A DNA stretch of 64,000 bases from SYLG01 sp965226945 (GCA_965226945.1 OZ245717.1:2418001-2482000); one strand, 5' to 3'; counted from the first letter of the stretch, positions 1 through 7,704 are shown. The notes: generated from the sequence alone by a model not told the origin. Translations and numbers: made by a program.

Positions 1-1
1 G

Positions 2-622
2 CCGGTCATTTCCGCGCCCCAGGAAAACTGGCGCGCCATCGACGCGGCCTTGCGCAAGGGAAGCCGCGGGCTAGCGGGAAATTCCTCGCTAGCAAAGCTG
101 CTCGATACCTTATTGGGCGTGCGCAACAATCAAGACCTGCCCTCATTGAACGAGGACATGGTGCTCAGATGGGCGGACGCCCATTTCCATCGGACCGGCA
201 AATGGCCCATTTGCGATTCGGGACCGGTCTTCGACTCACCGCACGAAACCTGGTGCGGCATCGACACCGCTTTATGGCGCGGCAGGCGAGGTTTGGTCAA
301 AGGGTTGACCCTGGCACGATTTCTGGAGAAACACCGTGCGGTTCGCAATACGGGCAATCTCACGCTCTTGAACGCCGAACGGATTTTGCAATGGGCCGAT
401 GAACACCATCGCCTCACCGGGGATTGGCCCCGCGCCCGATCCGGTCCCATCCTCACGGCTCCCTCGGAAAAATGGAGCGCGATCGAGTCGGCGCTGCAAA
501 ATGGCAGGCGCGGGCTTCCTGGCGGCGACACCCTCTGCCGGCTGCTCGAGGCAAAGCGGGGCGTGCCGATCCGCACCGGCCGGGACCCACAACCCAAGAA
601 GCCCCCGTCGCCCGCAACTTAA
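2..622 (+). CDS. Tandem W-P repeat protein, C-terminal part (5' end outside window)
   Basis: The reading frame is open from the first bases of the window, so the true start lies upstream; the first in-frame TTG at 50 falls inside a repeat and is not a credible start. The visible part holds half a repeat and two full copies of a 73-75 residue unit: an ILxWADEHHxRTGxWP block, a SGPI block, an ETWxxVDxALRxGxRGL block and a SLAxLLExxRGVRN block. It ends in a short Pro/Lys/Arg-rich tail. The next gene, 190 bp downstream on the same strand, has the same repeats. I recall similar uncharacterised repeats in planctomycete proteins; they faintly resemble repeats associated with homing endonucleases. 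No catalytic domain, signal peptide or membrane segment is visible. Function unknown. Confidence 0.8.
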   Translation, partial: PVISAPQENWRAIDAALRKGSRGLAGNSSLAKLLDTLLGVRNNQDLPSLNEDMVLRWADAHFHRTGKWPICDSGPVFDSPHETWCGIDTALWRGRRGLVKGLTLARFLEKHRAVRNTGNLTLLNAERILQWADEHHRLTGDWPRARSGPILTAPSEKWSAIESALQNGRRGLPGGDTLCRLLEAKRGVPIRTGRDPQPKKPPSPAT

Positions 623-814
623 AGCCCTCCAGAAAAATGGGAGGAAATCTCTTATTGGTTCGTTGGCGCGATCAACCTCGGACCTTCACGGCAACAAGGT
701 CGAAGCGACAAGTCCATCCCTTTGGCCCCTTCGTGCGCGATCGATTTTCAAGTCTTTTCCCGTTTCCGTTTGATTTGGCCGACTCTCTCCCTCTCTCTCC
801 TTGAGGCTCTGGTC

Positions 815-2692
815 ATGGCTTTATCTCTGGTTCCGATGAAAACTTCGAGGAAAACCCAACCGCGCAGGACGCGGCAGAACAAGCCGGACCTACCGCCCGA
901 TACCAACCAGAAGTCTCTTTTAACCGCCCAGCAGATCCTCACCTGGGCCGATGAGTTGCACGCCCGCACCGGGGAATGGCCCCGCGTTTTATCCGGTAAG
1001 ATCGCCGACGCGGAGGAAACCTGGCAAACGGTGGACTACTGTCTGCGGTCCGGTTCGCGCTGTGAGCTGCGCGGCTCGTCCCTGGCACGGTTGCTTGCCG
1101 AAAAACGGGATGTGCGCAACTCGCGCAATTTGCCGCGCTATTCCGTGCGCCGCATCCTGGAATGGGCCGATGCCCACCACCGCCGAAACGGAGAGTGGCC
1201 CATGGCCACAAGCGGCCCCATCGGCGATGCCCCCGGCGAAACCTGGATGGGGGTCGACATGGGGCTTCGCAATGGGTTGCGTGGTCTGAGCGGCGGCTCC
1301 TCCCTGGCCCAGGTCCTGGAGCAAAAACGGGGCAAGCGCAACAAGTTCTACCCGCCGCGACTCTACTCGCATCAGATCCTCGCCTGGGCGGATGCCTTTC
1401 ACAAGCGCAACGGCAAATGGCCGACAAGGTATTCCGGATCCATTGAAGAGGCGCCAGACGATCACTGGCACACCATTGATGAGAATCTGAGCCGGGGCGG
1501 CCGGGGTCTTCCCGGGGGTTCGTCCCTTTCACGACTCCTGGCCGAGCGCCGGGGAGCGCGCAACCGCTCGTCGCTGCCGCGTTTGACGCCCGGTCAGATT
1601 CTAAGCTGGGCCAAGTTTCACCATGAGAAAACCGGGAAATGGCCGACTCGCGAGGCGGGTCCGATTGCCGCGGCCCCCATGGAAAACTGGCTGGCGGTCG
1701 ATGGGGCCTTGCGCCAGGGAGCGCGCGGCCTGCCCGGCCATTCGTCGCTGGCCCAGTTGCTCGAAGGATTGCTCGGGGTTCGCAATCACCTCACTCGGCC
1801 TCCCTTGAGCGTCGCGAACATTCTCCGCTGGGCCGATGAACATCGTCAGAGGGCGGGCAACTGGCCGACGAGCCATTCGGGTGCCATTGCTGAATCGCCC
1901 AACGAATCTTGGGGCGGCGTCGATACGGCCTTGGCCAAGGGAACGAGAGGACTCAAGCGGGGGGGATTGTCGCTGGCGAGATTGCTCGAACGGCACCGGG
2001 GAGTGCGCAACTCTCGAAATTTGCCGCCTTTGAAGATCAAAAAAATTTTACATTGGGCCGATGAGCACCAAAGGCGCACCGGCGAGTGGCCCACCGATTC
2101 GAGCGGCGCGATCCCTGAAGCGCCCGAAGAAACCTGGCTTGCCGTGGAGGCGGCGTTACGTAACGGCCGCCGCGGTTTGAGCGGCGGATCCTCTTTGGCC
2201 CAGGTGCTGGAAGCAGAGCGCGGACGGCGCAATCCCAGCGCGCTGCCTTCCTTGAGCGACGAGCAGATCCTTGTCTGGGCCGATGCGTACCGGGAGCGCA
2301 CCGATAAATGGCCAACCTATCTTTCGGGAACGATTGCCGAGGCGCCTGAAGAGAACTGGAGCGCGGTGAATGGTCATCTGGGCCGGGGAGGCCGGGGTTT
2401 GCCGGGCGGCTATTCGCTGGCGCGGCTGCTCGCCGATCGGCGCGGAGCGCGCAACCGCGCCTCCTTGCCCAAGTTCACCATTGGGCAAATTCTATTTTGG
2501 GCCACGGAGCATCGCAGGCATTCGGGCAAATGGCCGGTTCAGAAAGCGGGGACGATCCTTTCCGCACCGCTGGAAACCTGGTCCGCCGTGGACACGGCCC
2601 TACGAACGGGTTCGCGGGGGCTTGCGGGGAACTCGTCGTTATCTCAGTTACTCGATGAGCGTATCAAAGCACGCAAGACAAAGGCTCATTAG
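815..2692 (+). CDS. Protein of eight tandem 74-residue W-P repeats
   Basis: About 625 residues if started at the ATG at 815, which has GAGG eight bases upstream; an earlier TTG frame at 722 would add 31 non-conserved residues. A basic, Lys/Arg-rich leader of about 34 residues is followed by eight head-to-tail repeats to the C-terminus, with nothing else. Each repeat has an invariant frame (ILxWA, G-x-WP, SGxI, W-x-x-V/I-D, LxxGxRGLxGxSSL, LL, RN). The three residues directly after WP differ in every copy (RVL, MAT, TRY, TRE, TSH, TDS, TYL, VQK). The basic leader and regular helical-looking units suggest a modular binding protein, perhaps for nucleic acid; that is inference. It converges on the ECF sigma gene 31 bp downstream. 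Confidence 0.85.
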   Translation: MALSLVPMKTSRKTQPRRTRQNKPDLPPDTNQKSLLTAQQILTWADELHARTGEWPRVLSGKIADAEETWQTVDYCLRSGSRCELRGSSLARLLAEKRDVRNSRNLPRYSVRRILEWADAHHRRNGEWPMATSGPIGDAPGETWMGVDMGLRNGLRGLSGGSSLAQVLEQKRGKRNKFYPPRLYSHQILAWADAFHKRNGKWPTRYSGSIEEAPDDHWHTIDENLSRGGRGLPGGSSLSRLLAERRGARNRSSLPRLTPGQILSWAKFHHEKTGKWPTREAGPIAAAPMENWLAVDGALRQGARGLPGHSSLAQLLEGLLGVRNHLTRPPLSVANILRWADEHRQRAGNWPTSHSGAIAESPNESWGGVDTALAKGTRGLKRGGLSLARLLERHRGVRNSRNLPPLKIKKILHWADEHQRRTGEWPTDSSGAIPEAPEETWLAVEAALRNGRRGLSGGSSLAQVLEAERGRRNPSALPSLSDEQILVWADAYRERTDKWPTYLSGTIAEAPEENWSAVNGHLGRGGRGLPGGYSLARLLADRRGARNRASLPKFTIGQILFWATEHRRHSGKWPVQKAGTILSAPLETWSAVDTALRTGSRGLAGNSSLSQLLDERIKARKTKAH

Positions 2693-2723
2693 CTGGCGCA
2701 GAGGACCAGGGACCGAAAACGAT

Positions 2724-3266
2724 TTAAGCCATCATTGCGACTTTTTCCGCCGACGCGGGCGATGGAGTTCCGAGGGTCAGCCTCAATTTCGAAATGCTCG
2801 TGCGAAACTGCGTTTTGACGGTACCCACCGGCCGCTGGACCGCCTGGGCGATCTCGTCGAAGGTCAATCCGCCTTCCTGCCTTAGGAGAAAGACCTCTTT
2901 TTCTTCTTCGCGAAGTTGATGCAGCGCCTGCCCCAAGAGCAGCTTCTCTTCCCTGCCGATCAAGAGTTCAGCGATCCCTTGAGTGTTGGCCTGGGGTTCG
3001 CGCTGAGGCATCGAACGGACTTTGCGTTTCCAGGCGCTTTTGCGGTAATCCTTCGCGGCATTCAATCCGATCCGAAAGATCCAGGAGTTGAGTTCCGACA
3101 TGGATGCCATCGACTTTTGGCGTTTCCAGCAGCGCAAGAAAGCTTCTTGAGCCACTTCCATCGCGTCGTCGCGATTTCCCAACATGCGCGTGAAGACCCG
3201 GATCATGCGGAAACGCAGAAGGGACAACTCGTTGCTGTCCAGCTCGTTCGATTGAAAGTCGTACAT
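2724..3266 (-). CDS. ECF-type RNA polymerase sigma factor
   Basis: A 180-residue sigma-70 family protein of ECF size. Sigma region 2 is seen at about residues 20-80 (LGNRDDAMEVAQEAFLRCW, then NSWIFRIGLNAAKDYRK) and region 4 at about 118-165 (REEEKEVFLLRQEGGLTFDEIA, then VGTVKTQFRTSISKLR, a helix-turn-helix). Region 3 is absent, as expected for ECF factors. I chose the ATG at 3266 because AAGGA lies eight bases upstream; a longer frame runs to 3335 without support. The STAS-like gene lies upstream on the same strand, 180 bp away. No anti-sigma factor with a membrane segment is adjacent, so the regulator of this factor is not obvious from context. Confidence 0.9.
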   Translation of the reverse strand: MYDFQSNELDSNELSLLRFRMIRVFTRMLGNRDDAMEVAQEAFLRCWKRQKSMASMSELNSWIFRIGLNAAKDYRKSAWKRKVRSMPQREPQANTQGIAELLIGREEKLLLGQALHQLREEEKEVFLLRQEGGLTFDEIAQAVQRPVGTVKTQFRTSISKLRLTLGTPSPASAEKVAMMA

Positions 3267-3445
3267 GGTGAATTCCTTCACTAAGCTTCGATCGATGCGC
3301 GGGCGGCAAGATTTTCGTTGGTCCGGCCGCGTCACAAGAAAAAAGGAACCGGGAAATGCAGCATCCCCGTCGCCCGGTTTAGCGGGCTGTTGAATGTCGT
3401 TTCGGGAAATGGGAAGCCGAAGAGGTCGCCTGTTTCGAAAGGGAC

Positions 3446-3760
3446 TTAGACGGCGACGGCCGAACTTAGCGTTTCCACCGAATAACTGCTCGTCGATTCG
3501 GTGCGGCGTGGAGCGGGATGGAAGTTTCTGGGAAAGCCGACGAGTTGCAAGTTGGGGAATTGCGCCCGAGCTTCACGAAGCAGACTCGCAATCGTTTCAT
3601 CCACATAAGAAACGGGACCGAGGTCGAGATACACATTCTGGTTCTGACCACTCACCGCGCTCAGGGCCTGAACCAGGCTGTCTTTGAGCCAAAAACCAAG
3701 GTGGCGCAAACGAGTCGTAACTTTAATCCCGGACTCGAGTTGATACAGTTGGAAGCTCAT
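3446..3760 (-). CDS. Small STAS-like protein (anti-anti-sigma type fold)
   Basis: A 104-residue protein with a good ribosome site (GGAGAG) just upstream of its ATG. The central segment VYLDLGPVSYVDETIASLLR (about residues 43-62), followed by FPNLQLVGFP, has the strand-helix pattern of STAS domains, where a short strand ends in Asp and is followed by the phosphorylatable Ser. Here the usual D-S-S-G is D-E-T-I, so a Thr would be the candidate phospho-acceptor, preceded by Glu. The C-terminus is Ser/Thr-rich. It lies upstream of, and on the same strand as, the ECF sigma gene, which would fit a regulatory role. The assignment rests on pattern only and could be wrong. Confidence 0.5.
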   Translation of the reverse strand: MSFQLYQLESGIKVTTRLRHLGFWLKDSLVQALSAVSGQNQNVYLDLGPVSYVDETIASLLREARAQFPNLQLVGFPRNFHPAPRRTESTSSYSVETLSSAVAV

Positions 3761-4024
3761 GAGTTCTCTCCGTTGGGTGGTTCGATGAGTTGATCCAATG
3801 CAATGGCCGTGCCAATGACAATTTTCTCACCAGGATTTTTCAAATTCGCTGGCTAATCGCGGCCATCAAGATCGGTCCAAGGATTAAAAGGGAAAGAATT
3901 CGATCGAATTGCGGTGGATCCTCGTTTTTTGTGGTGCCGGGGCCAATCGCCTGGCTCATTTTGCTTGAGAACGGCCTGTTTCGGGCCTTCGCCCGGTCGA
4001 ACCCCTCTGATGAACGAGTTATTC

Positions 4025-4127
4025 GAGAATTTCTCAAGTCGTGATCGAGAAAATCGTCTCGATTTGAGAAAAATCACCTCGGACGGGCTGGATCGAGTGA
4101 GAAAATACCCGAGAAACGGATTCTCGG
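4025..4127. promoter_or_regulatory. Cluster of three GAGAA/TTCTC inverted repeats (candidate activator sites)
   Basis: Three inverted repeats share the same half-site. The first is GAGAATTTCTC at 4025-4035. The second is TCGAGA-N6-TCTCGA at 4045-4062. The third is CCGAGAA-N5-TTCTCGG at 4109-4127. Their centres lie about 159, 135 and 71 bases upstream of the start point predicted from the sigma-54 promoter at 4163-4177. That is where enhancer-binding proteins of sigma-54 usually bind. The repeated half-site and the position are seen directly; the binding function is inferred. Confidence 0.5.
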
Positions 4128-4162
4128 CAGACTAACTGACGATTTTCGACTTTTCTTTTCTT

Positions 4163-4178
4163 TGGCATACCGCTTGCG
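4163..4178 (+). promoter_or_regulatory. Sigma-54 (RpoN) type -24/-12 promoter
   Basis: TGGCAT, five bases, TTGCG matches the sigma-54 consensus TGGCAC-N5-TTGCW at all but one position. The diagnostic GG (4164-4165) and GC (4176-4177) are ten bases apart, the required spacing. The predicted start near 4189 leaves a leader of about 40 bases before the small membrane-protein gene at 4229. Confidence 0.65.
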
Positions 4179-4228
4179 TTGGTACATCTCATCGAACAGC
4201 GAACAAGTCCCGATGAAGGAGGTTTCCA

Positions 4229-4456
4229 ATGAGCAGCGCCATGATGAATCCCGGACTAAGACTCCAGGTGGGACAACAGCTCAATGGTTCCGTGATGGCG
4301 ATCGGCCATAAGGGTAAGGGCTATGCGAAACGAGGCATCAACAAGGCAACCAAGTTGCTGGCGATGATCCCCGGATACATGGTGATGCTTCCTTACATGG
4401 CCTTTCTTGCCAGCCTAATTTTAATCTCCGTTGTAACTCATCTTCGAGGCAATTAA
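4229..4456 (+). CDS. Small single-pass membrane protein, function unknown
   Basis: A 75-residue product. The start is decided by a strong Shine-Dalgarno site, AAGGAGG, at about 4215-4221. Residues 1-42 are polar to basic (HKGKGYAKRGINKATK) and residues 43-69 form one long hydrophobic helix, followed by a short HLRGN tail. This suggests an inner-membrane protein with the basic part in the cytoplasm. I recognise no family. The gene is the first thing downstream of a sigma-54-like promoter with candidate activator sites, so it is probably expressed under a specific stimulus. It could be a small membrane regulator, a stress protein or a toxin-like peptide; the sequence does not decide between these. 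Confidence 0.65.
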   Translation: MSSAMMNPGLRLQVGQQLNGSVMAIGHKGKGYAKRGINKATKLLAMIPGYMVMLPYMAFLASLILISVVTHLRGN

Positions 4457-4541
4457 ATTCAACAACTTTCAGGAACGATGCGATCCTTCTGGGACTGGCA
4501 AGCGTAAGACCAAGAAGAGGATTCATTCGCTCCAACAAGAA

Positions 4542-4598
4542 TTGGCGGCGGGCTCGGTAAAAGGTTGATCTTTCTGGGCTATCCGAACCCGCCGCCAA
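4542..4598. repeat. Stem-loop element A of the 4.5-5.6 kb family
   Basis: A 16-base arm (4542-4557, TTGGCGGCGGGCTCGG) pairs with 4583-4598 (CCGAACCCGCCGCCAA) with one mismatch. The 25-base loop ends in TTTCTGGGC, as in the sister elements. A short T run follows. It is the most divergent copy: it lacks the 16-base leader shared by the other three. Confidence 0.55.
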
Positions 4599-4931
4599 GT
4601 TTTATCACCCTGGGAAAATTCCCCTTATTGGGGATACAGATTTTCCTCAGTGATTTCCGGTAGCGAGCTACCGGATCCTTTCTTCATGTCGAAAAATCAT
4701 GGCGCCTTCTGGCGCCAGCTGGCAGATCTTTGTTTTTGAGGATTTGATCAAAAGAAAAAAACGGCCGAAATGGATGGCAATTGGGGAATCCAGTTGATTC
4801 CCGCCGGCGCCAAACCGGTGTCCAATCACCCGCCATCCGTTTCCCTCGTCAGCCCAGTGGAACCTGCTTTGAAAGCGGGATTTCCCACTGCGGGCATCGC
4901 CCATTTCATGCCTTGAAAAACTGACAACGAT

Positions 4932-5005
4932 GGCGGGATTCAAGCAAAGGGTGTGAGTTCGAATTCATGGTTTCTGGTTCTGGGCAATTCGAACCCACAC
5001 CCTTT
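4932..5005. repeat. Stem-loop element B of the 4.5-5.6 kb family
   Basis: It starts with GGCGGGATTCAAGCAA at 4932-4947. The arms at 4946-4965 and 4986-5005 pair at 19 of 20 positions. The loop, CATGGTTTCTGGTTCTGGGC, is nearly the same as that of element D although the stem bases differ. A T run follows the right arm, so it could also end transcription on the plus strand. Confidence 0.6.
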
Positions 5006-5271
5006 TTCTAACCCGGCAAAGAACCTCTCGTTTGAAGAAAAATCGGGAGGGGGTTGAAACGCCCCTCTCTTGCCGATCCATCAGAAGCCTCCAGGAACTG
5101 AACTCAAAAAGACTTTCGCTTGCATGATTCAGGATGATCCTTCCTGACGATTCATACCCGCCGCCGTATTTCGATGCGGCCGTCACAGTGAACTCATTGC
5201 CCTGGGGCAATGCTGGTTTCAGACAAGTGTTGCCTGTAGCGGGTTGACTTGTGCTTGGGACGGACGATGGC

Positions 5272-5342
5272 GGCGGGATTCAAGCAAGGCGGGTGGGATT
5301 GAGTTTTTAGTTGGTTCTGGGCATTCGATCCCACCCACCTTG
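5272..5342. repeat. Stem-loop element C of the 4.5-5.6 kb family
   Basis: It starts with the same GGCGGGATTCAAGCAA (5272-5287). The arms at 5285-5302 and 5325-5342 pair with one mismatch and one G-T pair. The loop ends in GGTTCTGGGCA. A run of seven T follows, giving the look of an intrinsic terminator on the plus strand. Confidence 0.6.
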
Positions 5343-5528
5343 GTTTTTTTGGTTCCAGACAAATGAGTCGCCCGATCATTCCACACGAATGCCGATGGGC
5401 CCCATAAGAGACCTTTTGAGGAGGAAATAGAAAGTGGTCATCCTCTCAAGATTCCAGGCACAACGAATTGCATATCTCGTGCCGAACCGGTTTTTCTCAA
5501 CGTGATATTCCATCCCGCCGACAAACGC

Positions 5529-5598
5529 GGCGGGATTCAAGCAAGGCGGGTGGGACTGGATTCATGGTTCTGGTTCTGGGCAATCCGGTCTCCCCGCC
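5529..5598. repeat. Stem-loop element D of the 4.5-5.6 kb family
   Basis: It starts with the shared GGCGGGATTCAAGCAA (5529-5544). The arms at 5545-5562 and 5582-5598 pair along their whole length with one bulged T and two G-T pairs. The loop is CATGGTTCTGGTTCTGGGC. Just upstream, ATCCCGCCG at 5512-5520 can pair with CGGCGGGAT at 5528-5536, adding a second local stem. Confidence 0.6.
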
Positions 5599-5611
5599 CT
5601 GATTTATTCAT

Positions 5612-6298
5612 TCAAGAGAACCAATCACGAAAAAACTCGAAAACTACAAGCATGGGCCAGCCGATGTACTTCTCGGCGCGGGGGCAGGCGCGAGCCAGTT
5701 GGGCATCGGCAGCAAGTTCTTCGATCCGCACGATCCGCAGCTTGGCATCGAGGGCGGACATGATCATCTGACTCAGGCTATGGTCATGACTGCCCGGCTT
5801 GACGATTTCTCCGCTCACCGGATCGGCGAACCGAGCTTGGGAGCCTCGCAAAAACATGGCCGGGTGCATCGCGGAAACGATCGCCCTCCCTCCCGGCGCC
5901 AGCAATCGCTTCATTTCTCCAAAAAAGGATCGCAGATCGGGCAAATGCTCCACGACCAGGCCGCTGACGATCAGATCGAACCAGCCCGCTTCGAATGGCA
6001 AGGACTGCAACAAATCATGCTGGACAAACCGGATCGCACCGGCTCCCGGTTTTTCGCGAGCCTGCGCCAGCATGCCTGAAGAAAAATCGACCGCGGTCAC
6101 CCGCGCCCCATGTTCGACCAGCCACAAGGCGTGCCGGCCCGTGCCGCAACCCAGATCCAGTATCTTCAAGCCCGACGGATCACCCACGATCGAACGCACC
6201 ACGGGTTCTTCCAGCACGAGCAGGGGGTTGGCATCGTGATCGTAAACCGCGGACCAGCGATCGTACCCTTGCGCGATCGGGGAAGTCGAATCGTTCAT
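5612..6298 (-). CDS. Class I SAM-dependent methyltransferase
   Basis: A 228-residue Rossmann-fold methyltransferase of the UbiE/Methyltransf_11 type. Motif I is ILDLGCGTGRHALWL at about residues 46-60, followed by VTAVDFSSGML (motif II region), the DLIVSGLVVEHLPD block (motif IV) and LLAPGGRAIVS (motif VI). The substrate cannot be read from the sequence. It is the last of three genes in one orientation (DUF1801 protein, hydrolase, methyltransferase); the hydrolase stop lies 43 bp upstream, so co-transcription is likely. The product appears soluble and cytoplasmic. Confidence 0.85.
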   Translation of the reverse strand: MNDSTSPIAQGYDRWSAVYDHDANPLLVLEEPVVRSIVGDPSGLKILDLGCGTGRHALWLVEHGARVTAVDFSSGMLAQAREKPGAGAIRFVQHDLLQSLPFEAGWFDLIVSGLVVEHLPDLRSFFGEMKRLLAPGGRAIVSAMHPAMFLRGSQARFADPVSGEIVKPGSHDHSLSQMIMSALDAKLRIVRIEELAADAQLARACPRAEKYIGWPMLVVFEFFRDWFS

Positions 6299-6341
6299 GG
6301 TGCCATTCTTGAGAGCGATGAGTCAGCCTGAGAGCGATGAA

Positions 6342-7169
6342 TCAACTGGGAGCCGAAGCCAGGTGACCAAGCAAGAGGTCATTGATTCGCGCCGGTTCGG
6401 CGATGGGCACGCCATGCGAGGCATTTTCCAGTTCGACAAAGCGCGCCCCGGGAATGCCCGACGCAATGACTTTCCCCAGAGCCGGAGGCGCGATCGGATC
6501 GTGCGTCGCGGAAACCACCAATGTGGGAAAGGCCCCCAGCTCCTTCAGTTTTGCAGTCGCGTCGTACTTTCTCAAGGCCTTGAGCTGCAGATGGGCAATG
6601 GGCGGCTGTTCTCCCAGATCATGACCGAAACAGGGCTCGTAGGCTTGCGCCAATTGATCGAGCACGGCATGAGTCCAGTTGCCCGGGGGAAGGATGAGCC
6701 GGACGAAGGCGCGGCGGCGCATGGCCCGGGTTCCGATGACGGTTCCCAGTCCCAATGTGATCATCCGCCAGGAAAGCGGCGCCGCGGCCGCCCCCTTGGC
6801 CATGGTACACAACAGGGAAAGACTCAGGACTCGTTTCGGCTCGGCCAGCGCCAAGGCCATGGCGATCGTCCCCCCCATCGAATGCCCGACGATATGCGCC
6901 CTGTCGATTTCGTGGGCCGACAGGATGGCGAGGGCATCCTTGGCCATCTGTTCGATCGAGAGCGGAGAGGTTTCCCCCTGACTGCGGCCCATGCCCCGGT
7001 TGTCGAAGATCAGGCAGCGATGGTGCCGCGCGAGCACCTCCACCTGGGGCCGCCAGCCTTCGCCATGAATCCCCACCCCCTGAATGAACAAAACCGGCGG
7101 GCCTTCGCCCACCAGTCCGGTATGAAAGGAGCAATTCTCGAACTCAACGATTTTTGGTGTTCTTTGCAT
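6342..7169 (-). CDS. Alpha/beta hydrolase
   Basis: About 275 residues from the ATG at 7169; a longer frame to 7286 gives a basic, non-conserved leader that is really the end of the neighbouring gene in another frame. An oxyanion-hole region (FIQGVGIHGEGW), the nucleophile elbow GHSMGG, the acid in THDPIAPP and the catalytic His in NASHGVPI are in the right order for the fold. LIFDNRGMGRSQG is the usual strand before the cap domain. The enzyme is likely an esterase or related hydrolase of unknown substrate, without a signal peptide. It overlaps the end of the upstream DUF1801 gene by 26 bases, which suggests translational coupling. Confidence 0.85.
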   Translation of the reverse strand: MQRTPKIVEFENCSFHTGLVGEGPPVLFIQGVGIHGEGWRPQVEVLARHHRCLIFDNRGMGRSQGETSPLSIEQMAKDALAILSAHEIDRAHIVGHSMGGTIAMALALAEPKRVLSLSLLCTMAKGAAAAPLSWRMITLGLGTVIGTRAMRRRAFVRLILPPGNWTHAVLDQLAQAYEPCFGHDLGEQPPIAHLQLKALRKYDATAKLKELGAFPTLVVSATHDPIAPPALGKVIASGIPGARFVELENASHGVPIAEPARINDLLLGHLASAPS

Positions 7170-7704
7170 GCTTTGCCTTCGCTGGCGTTTTCTTGGGGAG
7201 AGCCTTCGGCTTCTTCGCTTGTGGCTTTGGTTTGGACGGGCTCGCATTCTTGACGGGACGGCGAGCGCGTGGATTGTCCACGACAAATTGAATGATCAGC
7301 TTTCCTGGTTGGGCCGGATCGATCGGCACCTTGGCTTGCGACAAGGCCACATCGAGGAGCTCGCATACCCCCTTTTCATCGAGCGTGTCGGGACCATCGA
7401 GCACAATGTGCCGTACGCGCGCGCCCTTGCCTTCGAGGATTCTCTGCGGATCGGGCAACGAGGCGCCCTGCATGAAAAACAGGCGAACCCAGCGCGGATA
7501 CAGGGCGATCGACACGATCACTTCGGAGGGCTTGGCACTTGGGCCAAAACCGATCGCCAAGGCGTTGTAGTTGTCGTAAACCAGGACCTGCGCACCGGGA
7601 ATGCGCTCCATCAGCTTGGTAAGCGCCCCTCTTGCAAGGGAGGCGATGTCCGCCGAGTAACGGTCCATGAACCGTTCCAGTTCGTCTCGCGCCGATCGAG
7701 CCAT
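7144..7704 (-). CDS. DUF1801-like protein with Lys/Pro-rich tail
   Basis: About 186 residues from the ATG at 7704; a TTG at 7749 would add 15 residues without support. The core from about residue 5 to 120 (ELERFMDRYSADIASLARGA, then VLVYDNYNALAIGFGPS, then YPRWVRLFFMQGASLPDPQ) looks like the DUF1801/YdhG fold, a small cytoplasmic domain of unclear role. From about residue 140 the protein becomes a disordered, strongly basic tail of Lys, Pro and Ala, like histone-like or nucleic-acid-associated tails. Operon partner of the hydrolase and methyltransferase downstream. Confidence 0.65.
   Translation of the reverse strand: MARSARDELERFMDRYSADIASLARGALTKLMERIPGAQVLVYDNYNALAIGFGPSAKPSEVIVSIALYPRWVRLFFMQGASLPDPQRILEGKGARVRHIVLDGPDTLDEKGVCELLDVALSQAKVPIDPAQPGKLIIQFVVDNPRARRPVKNASPSKPKPQAKKPKALPKKTPAKAKHAKNTKNR

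Larger units (their letters stand above)
4457..5611. other. 1.15 kb region without a convincing gene, rich in inverted repeats
   Basis: No reading frame here has a credible ribosome site or protein pattern; minus-strand frames run straight through the repeats. The region holds four related stem-loops (listed separately). It also has further perfect hairpins: TCCGGTAGC/GCTACCGGA at 4656-4675, TGGCGCC/GGCGCCA at 4700-4717 and CATTGCCC/GGGCAATG at 5195-5212. The density of paired structure suggests non-coding RNA or terminators. Confidence 0.5.

Noticed and set aside
2..815. One repeat-protein gene split in two by a frameshift
   Set aside because: The first frame ends in its own Pro-rich tail and the second begins with a ribosome site and a distinct basic leader; no repeat sequence lies in the 190-base gap.
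4946..5005. tRNA T-arm-like strings (GTTCGAATT, ATTCGAACCC) in stem-loop B
   Set aside because: No acceptor, D or anticodon arms can be folded around them; the pairing is explained by the simple hairpin.
4668..5379. Minus-strand reading frames running through the stem-loop region
   Set aside because: They start at TTG-type codons inside the repeated leader, have no ribosome sites and read straight through palindromes, so they look like by-products of the repeats.
4542..5598. Integron attC sites
   Set aside because: The elements are imperfect inverted repeats, but they lack the GTTRRRY/RYYYAAC core sites and do not flank cassette genes, and no integrase is present.
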